DNA from: Treponema sp.
GTDB lineage: Bacteria > Spirochaetota > Spirochaetia > Treponematales > Treponemataceae
NCBI GenBank assembly: GCA_024402595.1
Contig: JAKSTL010000003.1
Coordinates: 1 to 64,000 of the forward strand
DNA length: 64,000 nt
Direction: 5' to 3'
Position numbers and translations under genes: made by a program. Under the pieces are notes generated by a model, which was not told the DNA's origin, did no database searches, and saw only the letters and a list, made by a program, of their open reading frames with translations. Positions 33,663 to 43,047 of the stretch are shown here, piece by piece (position 1 is the stretch's first letter; each line of letters begins with the position of its first letter).

Positions 33663-34265
33663 TTATGATAAACTCTCTTTATAAATTGGATATTTGTTTT
33701 TATCTTCTTCTGTTATTTTCCTGATTACTCTGCATGGATTTCCAACTGCTACCACTCCATCTGGAATATCGCGATTTACCACACTTCCTGCACCAATTAC
33801 TACATTACTTCCAATTGTAACTCCTGGAAGAACGGACACTTGTGTACCAAACCACACATTATCGCCAACGGTTATAGGCAATGCAATCTCCAGCCCTTTG
33901 TTCCTTTGTTCAGCATCAATTGGATGTCCGGCAGTAGAAAAAACACAGTTTGGAGCAATAAAAACATTATCTCCAAAAGTCACTTTTCCACCATCCAGAA
34001 TTGTAAGATTATGATTTGAATAAAAATTATCACCAATAGAAACATTTATTCCGTAATCACAATAAAAAGGTGCTGTAACAATAATATTTCCTTTGATTTT
34101 ACCAATTATTTTATGCAGCAACTCTTTTTGCTTTACTGTATCCGAAGGTTTACACAAGTTATATTCCCAGCATAAATCTGCACACTTTTCGCGAATCCTA
34201 ATAATTTCAGGATCGTAATTTGCATCATACAAATAACCAGCCTGACCTTTTTCCCATTCTGTCAT
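33663..34265 (-). CDS. maltose/galactoside-type O-acetyltransferase
   Basis: The 200-residue left-handed beta-helix acetyltransferase has an N-terminal helical segment (EWEKGQAGYLYDANYDPEI) of the Maa/LacA type. Hexapeptide repeats (INVSIGDNFYSNHNLTIL, VTFGDNVFIAPNC, ITVGDNVWFGTQVSVL, VTIGSNVVIGAGSVVNRDI) follow. The catalytic His is in STAGHPI near residue 115. It transfers acetyl from acetyl-CoA to sugar hydroxyls; the true sugar is unknown. AGGA precedes the ATG at 34265. It stands beside a small membrane protein on the same strand. Confidence 0.85.
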   Translation of the reverse strand: MTEWEKGQAGYLYDANYDPEIIRIREKCADLCWEYNLCKPSDTVKQKELLHKIIGKIKGNIIVTAPFYCDYGINVSIGDNFYSNHNLTILDGGKVTFGDNVFIAPNCVFSTAGHPIDAEQRNKGLEIALPITVGDNVWFGTQVSVLPGVTIGSNVVIGAGSVVNRDIPDGVVAVGNPCRVIRKITEEDKNKYPIYKESLS

Positions 34266-34286
34266 TTTATCCTACCAATACAAAAA

Positions 34287-34889
34287 TTATATTCTTTCTA
34301 CAAAATATTCTGCCGAATGCAAAATATAACAATTTCGAAGTTTTCGTTTATCATCCTTTCTGCTATATAACAAATAACATGCAGGCTCCCAAATTGCCAC
34401 CCACCCAATGATAGAAAAACTTTCACTTAAAACTTTACAAAATCTATAAACCTCAAACTGTGGAAGGCGCAAAATATTAGCAGCCAATAAACAGATTCCT
34501 AAAAAAAAGGTTCCTATTATAAGACCAGTAAGCCATTTTCGCAAAAGCAAATGATTTTGATGAAATTGCATAATCGAGCGATTCTCAAAATGATTAACAC
34601 AGGCAATTTTTATGGTTTCGTCTGATAATTCAAAAGTTTTTGGACAATGGATTTTAATTTTTAAATTTGGAATATACTCCAAAACTCCCACCTTTGTTTC
34701 AAGGTATGTTTCCAGATCTTGATTTAAAGCTCTTTTTTCAGGAAATTGGGCATCAAAGTGTTCAAAAAAATCATCAAGAGAATTTATCTGAACATCAAAG
34801 GTACATTCTGGCAAATGATTTTTTATACTTTGAATCCGAGATTTTCGTTCAAGCTCCTGAATTTTTTTAATGTATTTTTCTTTATTCAT
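34287..34889 (-). CDS. hypothetical protein with two membrane helices
   Basis: The family is not recognised. I choose ATG 34889 (MNKEKYIKKIQELERK) because GGAG lies 7 nt upstream; a GTG two codons earlier has no site. The protein starts with a charged helix and has a soluble domain to about residue 120. Two membrane segments follow (WLTGLIIGTFFLGICLLAANIL and SESFSIIGWVAIWEPACYLLY), then a basic tail RKDDKRKLRNCYILHSAEYF. Its role is unknown. It lies between the acetyltransferase and a MATE gene on the same strand. Confidence 0.55.
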   Translation of the reverse strand: MNKEKYIKKIQELERKSRIQSIKNHLPECTFDVQINSLDDFFEHFDAQFPEKRALNQDLETYLETKVGVLEYIPNLKIKIHCPKTFELSDETIKIACVNHFENRSIMQFHQNHLLLRKWLTGLIIGTFFLGICLLAANILRLPQFEVYRFCKVLSESFSIIGWVAIWEPACYLLYSRKDDKRKLRNCYILHSAEYFVERI

Positions 34890-34966
34890 AAGCACACTCC
34901 ATTATATCACCAAATTCATTCAAAGCATGCTTTTTGTGTTAGATTTTCAAATTTAAGATTTTATAT

Positions 34967-36313
34967 TTAATTATTGTTATTCAAATCCATCAGTTCTTTA
35001 ATTCTACGCCTATAAACTGGATAAATCCAAACGGCATTTACACACCAGATTAAAGGTTCTGTAATACAAATTCCAAGAAATCCAAAAAATGGAACAAAAA
35101 GTAATACTGCAATTATCTTTACAATCAATTCTATGCAGGATGAAAAAACTGGTGTTTTTCTATGATTCATTCCCTGAAGAGAACTTCTAGAAATTACCAG
35201 CAAATCTAAAGGAATAAAGAAAATTACTCCAATGCGTAAATATCTTATTCCACACAGAATTACCTCTTCTGCAGCACTTTGCCCTGTCACCGAGATTATA
35301 ATTTGACGACCAAAAGCAAAAATCACAACAAAGGAAATTGCCGCCCATAAAAAAGCCATAAGCATCATCTGATTAACACCAGTTTTTATTCGATTATATT
35401 CCCTTGCACCAAAGTTTTGACTTACAAAATTAGCGGCGGTCATAGAAATTGCCATACCTGGAATCATAAATATTTCAAGATACTTTCTTCCCGCCATATA
35501 ACCAGCAATCATTACAGTTCCCAAAGAATTAATTCCTGTCTGTAAAATCAATGTACTCAAACTCACCACAGACAGCATTAAAGCCATAGCAATTCCTTGC
35601 GAAATAATCATCTTAAAGATTTTTCCGTCAAAAACAAAATCTTCCTTTTTTACAAGAACAATTTTTCGTTTAAACAAGCAGAAAATCACACAACTAGACC
35701 CTGCAATAGCCTGAGAAAGAATTGTAGCTCCTGCAACACCAGCCACACCCCAGCCCAAAACTGCAATGCTAACATAATCAAGAATCATATTAAGACAAAC
35801 ACTGATTATTAAAAAAATAAGCGGAACGGTACTGTCCCCCAAGGCTCTTAAAACATTTGCCATCATATTATAAACAAGAGTAAAAATCAGTCCGCCTAAC
35901 ATAATATGAAGATATTGCTTGGCCATAAACATTATTTCATCCGGAACTTTTGTCCAATGCAAAATAGGATTTAATAAAAGAAAGCCCGTCGCCATTAAAA
36001 AAACAGCAATACAACCACCCAGAAGATAAGTTCCCGCAATAGATTTTTTCATTTTTCTTTCGTCATTGGCGCCAAAAAACTGAGCTACCACAATTGCAAA
36101 ACCTGTTGTAAAACTTGCACACAAATCAATAAAAAGATTAGCCACAACGCTAGCAGAACCCACAGCCGCCAGTTGAGCAGTTCCCAGTAACCGTCCCACC
36201 ATTATTGTGTCAACTAATGTGTAAACTCTTTGCAATCCATTTCCAATCATAATAGGAAACATAAAAGACAAAATCTTTGTAGTAATATTTCCTTCTGTAA
36301 GTTTTTTCTGCAT
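34967..36313 (-). CDS. MATE family efflux transporter
   Basis: The 448-residue protein is of normal MATE length, with two six-helix halves. Signature stretches are GNGLQRVYTLVDTIMVGRLLG near residues 24-44, CASFTTGFAIVVAQFFGAND, and VLRALGDSTVPLIFLIISV. It is distinct from the MATE at 21753 and from the pseudogene at 27841, so it represents a separate paralogue. The substrate is unknown. The upstream region (36314-36480) carries a TATAAT on the minus strand but no other gene. Confidence 0.85.
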   Translation of the reverse strand: MQKKLTEGNITTKILSFMFPIMIGNGLQRVYTLVDTIMVGRLLGTAQLAAVGSASVVANLFIDLCASFTTGFAIVVAQFFGANDERKMKKSIAGTYLLGGCIAVFLMATGFLLLNPILHWTKVPDEIMFMAKQYLHIMLGGLIFTLVYNMMANVLRALGDSTVPLIFLIISVCLNMILDYVSIAVLGWGVAGVAGATILSQAIAGSSCVIFCLFKRKIVLVKKEDFVFDGKIFKMIISQGIAMALMLSVVSLSTLILQTGINSLGTVMIAGYMAGRKYLEIFMIPGMAISMTAANFVSQNFGAREYNRIKTGVNQMMLMAFLWAAISFVVIFAFGRQIIISVTGQSAAEEVILCGIRYLRIGVIFFIPLDLLVISRSSLQGMNHRKTPVFSSCIELIVKIIAVLLFVPFFGFLGICITEPLIWCVNAVWIYPVYRRRIKELMDLNNNN

Positions 36314-36484
36314 AAATACACTTTAATAAAATACAAAAAAAGATAATAGTAAAAAACTTTTTTATAATTGCAAATCTTTAGGTGGCCATTTAATTTTCTG
36401 AATATGAATATTACACATTTTGCACCCAAATTATATTTTTCTACAATAATTATGCATAACTTCGTGTTAAGTTCTAAAAAAAAA

Positions 36485-36578
36485 TTTGTTATTTTTCCTA
36501 TTATTGGTATAATAAAGAAATAGTGTAAAAAGTTGAAAAGATGGTTATATGGTAAATATGAGCCATCTTCTTTTTTTT
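36485..36578 (+). ncRNA. possible short RNA: promoter plus terminator with no ORF
   Basis: TTGTTA (36486-36491) and TATAAT (36508-36513) form a promoter with 16-nt spacing. About 25 nt past the expected start, AAGATGG (36538-36544) and CCATCTT (36563-36569) make a 7-bp stem followed by C and eight T. The predicted transcript is only about 60 nt and has no convincing reading frame. It lies about 115 bp before a chemoreceptor gene. It could be a small RNA or a terminated leader. Confidence 0.4.
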
Positions 36579-36693
36579 AAAGAATTACTTAATCAATTAC
36601 ACATTTTCCATTCATTCGGAATCGGAATATGTAAAATATGCAAAATTGATTAGCTTCGGAGATTGATTTTTCATAGGTTTTATAGGAGCTATT

Positions 36694-38796
36694 ATGGCAA
36701 AGAAAGAATTAGACAGATTATCCAAAAATCTAAAAAAGAATTTAAGCATTAAACTAAAAATGATGTTTATGCTTATTGGCGCTGTAACTTTTACATGTGC
36801 CGTCGTTCTTTTTGTAACTCTTGGAATTTTTAACAAGAATCTTGTCCGTCATGAACAACAAAGAATTGAAACAAACTCTCAAGGTGTTATGAATATTGTT
36901 GCTGACTGGAAACTGGAACTTGTTCAATATGGTTATCTTTTTTCTATAAATCAAGAAGTAGCAGAGGCTCTTTACCACCAAGATGCTTCACTTTCTTCCA
37001 TTATTGAAGAAATTACCTCAAATCTAGACTTAGATTTTTATGCAGTTACCGACAAAGAAGGAAATATGCTTGTCAGTGATAATTTATCAGGTGATATTTT
37101 AGCTAATAAATCTGTTAAAAAGGCATTATCTGGTACTGCAGATTGGTGTTATGATTCCATTGGAGATCAAGTTTTCTCTATTGTTTCTGTATATCCTATT
37201 TTCTATTCTGATGAATTAGTAGGAACCGTTCTTCTTGGTTATGCTCTTGATAACAACCTTTTGTGTGAAGAAGTAACTAATGGTTATGATTTGGAAGCAA
37301 CTATTTTCAAAGACAATCTAAGAATTGATACAACCCTTAAAGATGAACAGGGCAATAAACTCATTGGTACAACATTGGATAATAGTACAATTACAAAAAC
37401 TGTACTGAAAGATGGTAAAAACTATTATGGAAATGTTACCATTGCAGGTAAAGCTTATTCATCAGCTTATTTGCCTGTTGTTTCCAGTGACGGTTCAATC
37501 ACAGGTATGATTTTCGTTGCAAAATCTCTCCATGCTATCGATTCCACAAAAATGCAGACAATTTACACAGTAATTCCACTAAGTATTGGTCTTATTGTTC
37601 TTCTTGTAGTTATTGTTTGGACATTTATTCGTTGGCTTATGTGGCGTATTAAGAATGTATCTGATTCTCTTGAAGAAATGGCTTCTGGTGAGGCAGACTT
37701 AACAAAACGATGTAAGCTTATGCTTAATGATGAAATTGGTACTCTTGTTATTCACTTTGATGCCTTCTGTGATAAATTGCAGCAAATTATTTCCGGTGTT
37801 AAGGAATCTAAAAATGAACTTACAGATACAGGTAATAATCTTTCCAACGCAATTACAGAAACTTCTGAATCAATCAATGGAATTAGTTCAAACATCGATA
37901 CTATTCATTTACAAATAACTAATTCTGGTAACAGTGTTTCTAATACCGCCAATGCAGTTAAAGATGTTACAGAAAATATCAATCTTTTGAACAGTATGAT
38001 TCAGGAACAGACTCTTGAAATTACACAAGCCGCCAGTGCAGTTGAACAGATGATTGGAAATATTTCTTCGGTAAATACTTCCGTTGAGAAAATGGCTAAT
38101 TCCTTTACAGAGCTTTCTTCAGATGCTCAAACTGGATTTACAAAACAGCAGGATGTTAATGAAAGAATTAAGATGATTGAAACTCAGTCTGCAATGCTCC
38201 AAGAAGCCAACCAAGTAATTCTGGATATTGCTGAACAGACAAACCTTTTGGCTATGAATGCGGCTATTGAAGCGGCTCATGCAGGTGATGCTGGTAAAGG
38301 ATTCTCTGTTGTTGCTGATGAAATTAGAAAGCTTTCTGAAACATCTTCTGTTCAGTCACAGACAATTGGTGATCAGCTTAACATTATTCGCGATTCAATT
38401 TCTGGTGTAGTATCTGCTTCTAATGAATCTAGCGAGGCTTTTGCTTCTGTTTCAAATAAACTTAAAGAAACTGATGAACTGGTTATTCAGATTAAAGCAG
38501 CTTTGGATGAACAGACAGAAGGTTCAAAACAGATTAGCGATGCTCTTAGATCAATGAACGATAGTACTTCTGAAGTTAACAGTGCTTATAAAACTATGTC
38601 TCAGAAGAATAAAATCATTCAGGACGAAGTTGAAGCCCTTCAGGAAATTACAGATGAGATGCAATCAAGTATGGAAGAAATGTCCGACAATTCTATTAGA
38701 ATTAAACAGACAGGTTCAGACTTGAACAATATTGCAACTCATGTTCAACTTTCTATTGAGAAAATTGGTACTCAGATTGACTTATTCAAAGTTTAA
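36694..38796 (+). CDS. methyl-accepting chemotaxis protein with Cache sensor
   Basis: This 700-residue transmembrane receptor has a first helix at about 28-50 (MMFMLIGAVTFTCAVVLFVTL) and a Cache-type periplasmic domain at about 55-285. The second helix is at about 292-315 (IPLSIGLIVLLVVIVWTFI). HAMP follows, then a long coiled-coil signalling domain with the tip [40 protein letters not shown]. It relays ligand binding to CheA/CheW and so to the periplasmic flagella. A GGAG site precedes the ATG. It is a single gene, convergent with the dehydrogenase (6 bp apart at the ends). It is closely related in layout to the receptor at 49583-51682. Confidence 0.9.
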   Translation: MAKKELDRLSKNLKKNLSIKLKMMFMLIGAVTFTCAVVLFVTLGIFNKNLVRHEQQRIETNSQGVMNIVADWKLELVQYGYLFSINQEVAEALYHQDASLSSIIEEITSNLDLDFYAVTDKEGNMLVSDNLSGDILANKSVKKALSGTADWCYDSIGDQVFSIVSVYPIFYSDELVGTVLLGYALDNNLLCEEVTNGYDLEATIFKDNLRIDTTLKDEQGNKLIGTTLDNSTITKTVLKDGKNYYGNVTIAGKAYSSAYLPVVSSDGSITGMIFVAKSLHAIDSTKMQTIYTVIPLSIGLIVLLVVIVWTFIRWLMWRIKNVSDSLEEMASGEADLTKRCKLMLNDEIGTLVIHFDAFCDKLQQIISGVKESKNELTDTGNNLSNAITETSESINGISSNIDTIHLQITNSGNSVSNTANAVKDVTENINLLNSMIQEQTLEITQAASAVEQMIGNISSVNTSVEKMANSFTELSSDAQTGFTKQQDVNERIKMIETQSAMLQEANQVILDIAEQTNLLAMNAAIEAAHAGDAGKGFSVVADEIRKLSETSSVQSQTIGDQLNIIRDSISGVVSASNESSEAFASVSNKLKETDELVIQIKAALDEQTEGSKQISDALRSMNDSTSEVNSAYKTMSQKNKIIQDEVEALQEITDEMQSSMEEMSDNSIRIKQTGSDLNNIATHVQLSIEKIGTQIDLFKV

Positions 38797-38802
38797 TCTT
38801 AT

Positions 38803-39792
38803 CTATAGCAAGGCAATATTTTGACCTTCAAGGAAAGACTTAAAGTTATTTAATGTTACTTCCGCAATGTTTGAAAGTGCTGTGGTAGTCAAAAATGCTT
38901 GATGCCCGGTAATTAAAACATTGGGGAAGGTCAAAAGTCTTGCTAAAACATCATCTGCTATAACTTCTGCAGAACAATCCTTAAAGAAAAAAGCACTTTC
39001 TTCTTCATAAACATCCAGAGCGGCTCCACCAATTTGCTTATGTTTTAGTGCATAAACCAAGGCCTTTGTATCAATTAACGCACCACGACTTGTATTTATG
39101 ATTATTCCATCCTTTTTCATCAATTTTAAATTATCTTTATTTACAATGTGATGATTTTCATCTGTTAATGGACAATGAAAAGTTAAAACATCGCTTTCTC
39201 TGAAAATCCTTTCTACATCAACATAAGAAAATCCGTTTTGTTCCGCCCAAACATTATCAGGAAATGGATCATAACAAATTACTTTCATTCCAAAACCATT
39301 TAAAATTTCTGCCATACAGCGACCAATTTTTCCAGTGCCAAAAACACCCGCTGTTAATCCATACAAATCACGGCCGGTTAATCCTTCAATATTAAAATTG
39401 CCTGTTCGGGTACGCATGTATGCTTGAGGAATATGCCTTGTTAATGAAAGCAAAAGTGCTGCCGAATGCTCTGCCACCGCATGTGGAGAATATGCAGGAA
39501 CTCTTACAACCTTAATGTCCGCCTTTTTTGCCGCATCAAGATCAACATTATTAAATCCTGCACATCTAAGCAAAATTATTTTAATGCCACAATCTTTTAG
39601 AATTGAAATTACAGGCGCATTTACAACATCATTTACAAATACACAAACTGCGTCAAAACCTTTTGAACTAAACGCCGTTTTCTCATTTAATTTAAAATCA
39701 AAATAATCAATTTCAAATCCAAAGCCTTCATTTTTAGAAGTAAAAGCTTCCTTATCATAAGAACGAGTATCATAAAAAGCGATTTTTGCCAT
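38803..39792 (-). CDS. D-2-hydroxyacid dehydrogenase, D-lactate dehydrogenase type
   Basis: The 329-residue enzyme is NAD-dependent. The cofactor loop is GVFGTGKIGRCMAEILNGFG near residue 147. Catalytic residues are the Arg in INTSRGALID (about 235), the Glu in LDVYEEES (about 264) and the His in ITGHQAFLT (about 297). The segment VPAYSPHAVAEHSAALLLSL and a length near 330 fit the fermentative D-lactate dehydrogenase subgroup, which reduces pyruvate to D-lactate. Other 2-keto acids are possible. It lies beside amino-acid transport genes on the same strand, but 71 bp separate them. Confidence 0.85.
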   Translation of the reverse strand: MAKIAFYDTRSYDKEAFTSKNEGFGFEIDYFDFKLNEKTAFSSKGFDAVCVFVNDVVNAPVISILKDCGIKIILLRCAGFNNVDLDAAKKADIKVVRVPAYSPHAVAEHSAALLLSLTRHIPQAYMRTRTGNFNIEGLTGRDLYGLTAGVFGTGKIGRCMAEILNGFGMKVICYDPFPDNVWAEQNGFSYVDVERIFRESDVLTFHCPLTDENHHIVNKDNLKLMKKDGIIINTSRGALIDTKALVYALKHKQIGGAALDVYEEESAFFFKDCSAEVIADDVLARLLTFPNVLITGHQAFLTTTALSNIAEVTLNNFKSFLEGQNIALL

Positions 39793-39863
39793 ATTCCACC
39801 TCCTGCAAATATTGCTTTACAACAAATGTAATAATATACATACAAAAAGTGGAAATAAAAAAA

Positions 39864-40601
39864 CTATTTTTCAATAATTCTTTTAAGAAATTGTTTTGTC
39901 CGTTCTTCTTTTGGATTATGAAATATTTCTTGTGGCGTTCCCTGTTCTACAATTATTCCAGAATCTAGAAATAACACTTTATCGGCAACTTCTTCTGCAA
40001 AAGCCATTTCGTGAGTCACTATAACCATAGTTATTCCTTCTTTTGCTAAAGTTTTCATAACAGCTAAAACATCGGTAATCAATTCTGGATCCAAAGCCGA
40101 AGTTGGTTCATCAAACAAAATGACATCTGGCTTTGCGGCTATAGCTCTTGCAATTCCAACCCGCTGTTGCTGACCGCCAGACAAACTTGAAGGATAAAAA
40201 TCATATTTATCAGAAAGTCCAACTTTATTTAGTGCGCTTTTTGCAATTTCCAATGCATCTTTTTTTGGCATTTTTCGCCCAATCACCAGACCTTCCATTA
40301 CATTTTCCAATGCAGTTTTATTATTAAAAAGATTAAAGTTCTGAAAAACAAAGCCCATTTTTTTTCGTATATCAGGAATCACTTTTTTAGAAGCATGATT
40401 CATTGAAGTTTTTATGTTATCAAACTCCATTTCGCCTCTGTCAGCAGTTTCTAAAAAATCAATACATCGCAATAAAGTGGTTTTTCCAGAACCAGATGGT
40501 CCTAATATAACAACCACATCACCTTTATTTACAGTTAAATCAATGCCTTTTAAAACTTCAACATTTCCAAAAGATTTATAAACTTGTCTAACCTTTAACA
40601 T
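39864..40601 (-). CDS. polar amino-acid ABC transporter ATP-binding protein
   Basis: The 245-residue GlnQ/ArtP/TcyC-type ATPase has all nucleotide-binding motifs: Walker [13 protein letters not shown]-loop VFQNFNLF, signature [16 protein letters not shown], Walker [15 protein letters not shown] and switch [11 protein letters not shown]. It energises the two permeases encoded just upstream. It overlaps the upstream permease by 14 bp, which implies translational coupling. It is the last gene of the four-gene unit (binding protein, two permeases, ATPase). Substrate class (cystine, glutamine or another polar amino acid) is not decided by sequence. Confidence 0.9.
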   Translation of the reverse strand: MLKVRQVYKSFGNVEVLKGIDLTVNKGDVVVILGPSGSGKTTLLRCIDFLETADRGEMEFDNIKTSMNHASKKVIPDIRKKMGFVFQNFNLFNNKTALENVMEGLVIGRKMPKKDALEIAKSALNKVGLSDKYDFYPSSLSGGQQQRVGIARAIAAKPDVILFDEPTSALDPELITDVLAVMKTLAKEGITMVIVTHEMAFAEEVADKVLFLDSGIIVEQGTPQEIFHNPKEERTKQFLKRIIEK

Positions 40602-41301
40602 TCTTCACACCTTGTTTTGTAAAATGCTTTTCAATTCCTTTAAAAATCAACTGAACAACCGAACAGACAATTATGTAAATTACAAAAATATCCAAATATG
40701 CTTCAATATAATTAAAACTATAGGCGGCTTCGATTTTTGCCACAGCGGTAATATCTTTTACAGTCATCATAAATGCTAAAGAAGTATTTTTTATAAGTGT
40801 AACCGTCAAATTACAAATATTTGGAACTGCAAAAACAATTGCCTGGGGAATAATTATTCTTATATATGCCTGAGCTTTGGTCAATCCACAAGTTAATGCG
40901 GCTTCATACTGACCTTTATCAATAGTTTGCAATGCGGAACGGAAAACTTCGCTTAATGTGGCAATTGTATTCAATGTAAAAACAATAAATGCATACACAA
41001 TTGGATTTATTTCAAAAATGTTTATTTTTAGATGAATAGTTTTAATAATGGAATTAAGCAAACTTGGCATCAAACTGTAAACAATCAAAATCTGTAGAAG
41101 AATTGGAGTTCCTCGCATAAAAGAAACATAAAGTGCGCCAATTTTTGCACTAATTCTTTTATTTTTAATACGAGCCATGGCTATTCCATAAGCGGGTAAA
41201 ACGGCCAGTATAAGAGAAACCAGAGTTATTTCTAAAGTTGTTGGAATGGCCTTTATACAAATAATAAAGGTTTTTAACATAAAAGCTTTATCAAGAAACA
41301 T
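40588..41301 (-). CDS. polar amino-acid ABC transporter permease
   Basis: The 237-residue membrane protein is of the HisM/GlnP family. About five helices are visible, with the EAA loop [21 protein letters not shown] near residue 150 that contacts the ATPase. A typical N-terminus ([22 protein letters not shown]) is present. It overlaps the ATPase gene by 14 bp and the upstream permease gene by 11 bp. The two different permeases probably form a heterodimeric channel. Confidence 0.9.
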   Translation of the reverse strand: MFLDKAFMLKTFIICIKAIPTTLEITLVSLILAVLPAYGIAMARIKNKRISAKIGALYVSFMRGTPILLQILIVYSLMPSLLNSIIKTIHLKINIFEINPIVYAFIVFTLNTIATLSEVFRSALQTIDKGQYEAALTCGLTKAQAYIRIIIPQAIVFAVPNICNLTVTLIKNTSLAFMMTVKDITAVAKIEAAYSFNYIEAYLDIFVIYIIVCSVVQLIFKGIEKHFTKQGVKNVKG

Positions 41302-41995
41302 TCATTCGCCCCTTAGAATATTTCTTTTCCAAAAATCTAAATGTTCGCTCAATAATCAGTGTGACGCACCAATAGATTATGGCTAAAGCAATGTAGGTTT
41401 CCAAAGCATAACCACCATAATTTAACGAAATGATTAAATTGCCTTTTCCCATTACATCAATCAAACCAATGGTATAAGCAAGACTGCCTTCTTTTAAAAG
41501 AGAGATTAAAGAGTTTCCAAGATTTGGTAGAGCGCTAACAATTGCTTGCGGAACAATAATTCTAAAAATGGCTTGAAAAGGTGAAAGTCCACAGGATATG
41601 GCGGCTTCGTACTGGCCTTTACCAACGGCATTAAAAGAACTGCGGATAATTTCTGCAAGTTGGGCGGAATATAACAAAGAGAGTGCAATGGTAACAAAAA
41701 TAATCTTTGGCCAGAAATTAATATTCACTCCCAGAAAAAATAAAAAAAGCTTTGGTATGCCGTAATAAACAATGAATAATAGAACAATGGAAGGTGTACA
41801 ACGCAAAATATGGATGTAAATATCAGCAGCAAGATTCCAGAATCCAATTTTACTGAACTTTTGTTTTACGACTAAAATTGAAATAAGAAGACCTAAAACA
41901 ATTGTTCCAATCATAACGGCAAAAGTAACCCCTATGAAAGGAAGCAATTGTAAAAGCGAACGCCAGATTTGTACAAAGGAAAATGGTCTTCTCAT
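41291..41995 (-). CDS. polar amino-acid ABC transporter permease
   Basis: The 234-residue HisQ-type permease has EAA loop residues AAISCGLSPFQAIFRIIVPQA near 145 and helices such as FIGVTFAVMIGTIVLGLLISI. It partners the 237-residue permease and the downstream ATPase. It is 49 bp after the binding-protein gene and overlaps the next gene by 11 bp, so it is part of one operon. Confidence 0.9.
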   Translation of the reverse strand: MRRPFSFVQIWRSLLQLLPFIGVTFAVMIGTIVLGLLISILVVKQKFSKIGFWNLAADIYIHILRCTPSIVLLFIVYYGIPKLFLFFLGVNINFWPKIIFVTIALSLLYSAQLAEIIRSSFNAVGKGQYEAAISCGLSPFQAIFRIIVPQAIVSALPNLGNSLISLLKEGSLAYTIGLIDVMGKGNLIISLNYGGYALETYIALAIIYWCVTLIIERTFRFLEKKYSKGRMNVS

Positions 41996-42044
41996 AAAAC
42001 TTCAGCTTATTAAGATAATAGATTTTCCTATTCTAGCATTTTTT

Positions 42045-42899
42045 TTAATCTGTTACAAAATCAAATACATTTTCACCAAAATATTTTTGTGAAAGTGCCG
42101 AAATTGTTCCATTTTCCTGCAAAGTTTTTATAGCCGCATCATAATCCAAAACTAATTGAGTTTCGTTCTTATTGAATAATGGCCATGTTGGAATGCCTTT
42201 ATATGGAACAAAAGATAATTCATCTGCAAACTTGTGATAAGGTCCTGTTTCTTTTAGAACATTCTTTTCAAAAGAGAGTTTTAATACAAGATAACCATCG
42301 TAACGACCTTCCAGAACCCACAAATATGAATCTGCAATATCAAAAACATCAGATGGAACAAGCTTAATTTGTGGTTTTCCTTCGTGAGCTTTGTTATATT
42401 CATCAATTACTGAATATTGAGCACTCAATGGTGAAATCGGAATTAATTTTCCAGAATAAGCGGCAAAAGAATCAATGTCTGTAATTTCATCGGCATTTGA
42501 ACTTCTGTATGCAAGACCAATAACACTAGCGGCAATTGGATTTGAAGGAATAGCAAACTTCTTTTTTCGTTCTTCTGTAAGCCAAGCGCCTTTTGTTCCA
42601 ACCTGATATTTGCCTGTTTCAATACCAATCAATAATTCATCATCGGCAACAGCATTAAAATGGAACTCATACTGAGGTAAAAGTTCATCTACAGCCTTTA
42701 AAACAGAAACTTCAAAACCATCAGACTGACCTTTATCGTTCAAAAAACCATAAGGAACATTTGTAGGCGTATGAGCGGCCTGAATAATCCGAACTTCGCT
42801 ACTACTCTTCTTGTTCTGACAACTAGTAGTTGAACCAATAACAAAAACCATCATAATAAAAAATAAAACCAATTTAACTGAACGAACTATTTTTTTCAT
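42045..42899 (-). CDS. amino-acid ABC transporter substrate-binding lipoprotein
   Basis: The family-3 solute-binding protein is about 284 residues. I take ATG 42899 (MKKIVRSVKLVLFFIMMVFV) because GGGGG lies just upstream; ATG 42911 has no such site. A lipobox (IGSTTSCQN) marks it as an outer-leaflet lipoprotein. The mature part shows the family-3 hallmarks YGFLNDKGQSDGFEVSVLKAVDEL near the start, then IGIETGKYQVGTKGAWLTEERKK. It delivers an amino acid to the two permeases encoded downstream. A 19-bp palindrome sits directly before it, just past a TATAAT. Cystine or a related sulphur amino acid is plausible given the shared operator with a MetQ-like gene, but this is an inference. Confidence 0.85.
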   Translation of the reverse strand: MKKIVRSVKLVLFFIMMVFVIGSTTSCQNKKSSSEVRIIQAAHTPTNVPYGFLNDKGQSDGFEVSVLKAVDELLPQYEFHFNAVADDELLIGIETGKYQVGTKGAWLTEERKKKFAIPSNPIAASVIGLAYRSSNADEITDIDSFAAYSGKLIPISPLSAQYSVIDEYNKAHEGKPQIKLVPSDVFDIADSYLWVLEGRYDGYLVLKLSFEKNVLKETGPYHKFADELSFVPYKGIPTWPLFNKNETQLVLDYDAAIKTLQENGTISALSQKYFGENVFDFVTD

Positions 42900-42928
42900 A
42901 AATGCCCCCATTTATATTAAGTTTTTTT

Positions 42929-42947
42929 ACCTACTGTTTTAGTAGGT
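42929..42947. promoter_or_regulatory. palindromic operator candidate, copy 1
   Basis: ACCTACTGTTTTAGTAGGT is a 19-bp near-palindrome (7-bp arms ACCTACT/AGTAGGT, 5-bp centre). It lies about 8 bp past TATAAT (42955-42960, minus strand), at the expected transcription start of the binding-protein operon, where a repressor would act. A second copy precedes the MetQ-like gene. The shape resembles binding sites of Rrf2-family regulators (IscR, CymR), by general recollection. Confidence 0.6.
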
Positions 42948-42960
42948 TCGTTCGATTATA

Positions 42961-43013
42961 AAAAAAGTACTGTCAAAGAATACTCAAAAGACTATTTTTG
43001 TAACAGTACTTAT
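42961..43013 (-). terminator. hairpin between the MetQ-like gene and the ABC operon
   Basis: AAGTACTGT and ACAGTACTT arms (about 42965-43011) pair around a 29-nt loop. A run of A/T flanks both sides, so it may serve as a bidirectional terminator for the MetQ-like gene just before the operator and -10 element of the next operon. Confidence 0.55.
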
Positions 43014-43047
43014 TATTTTTATAACAAAGAATTAGTTTATATCTAAA

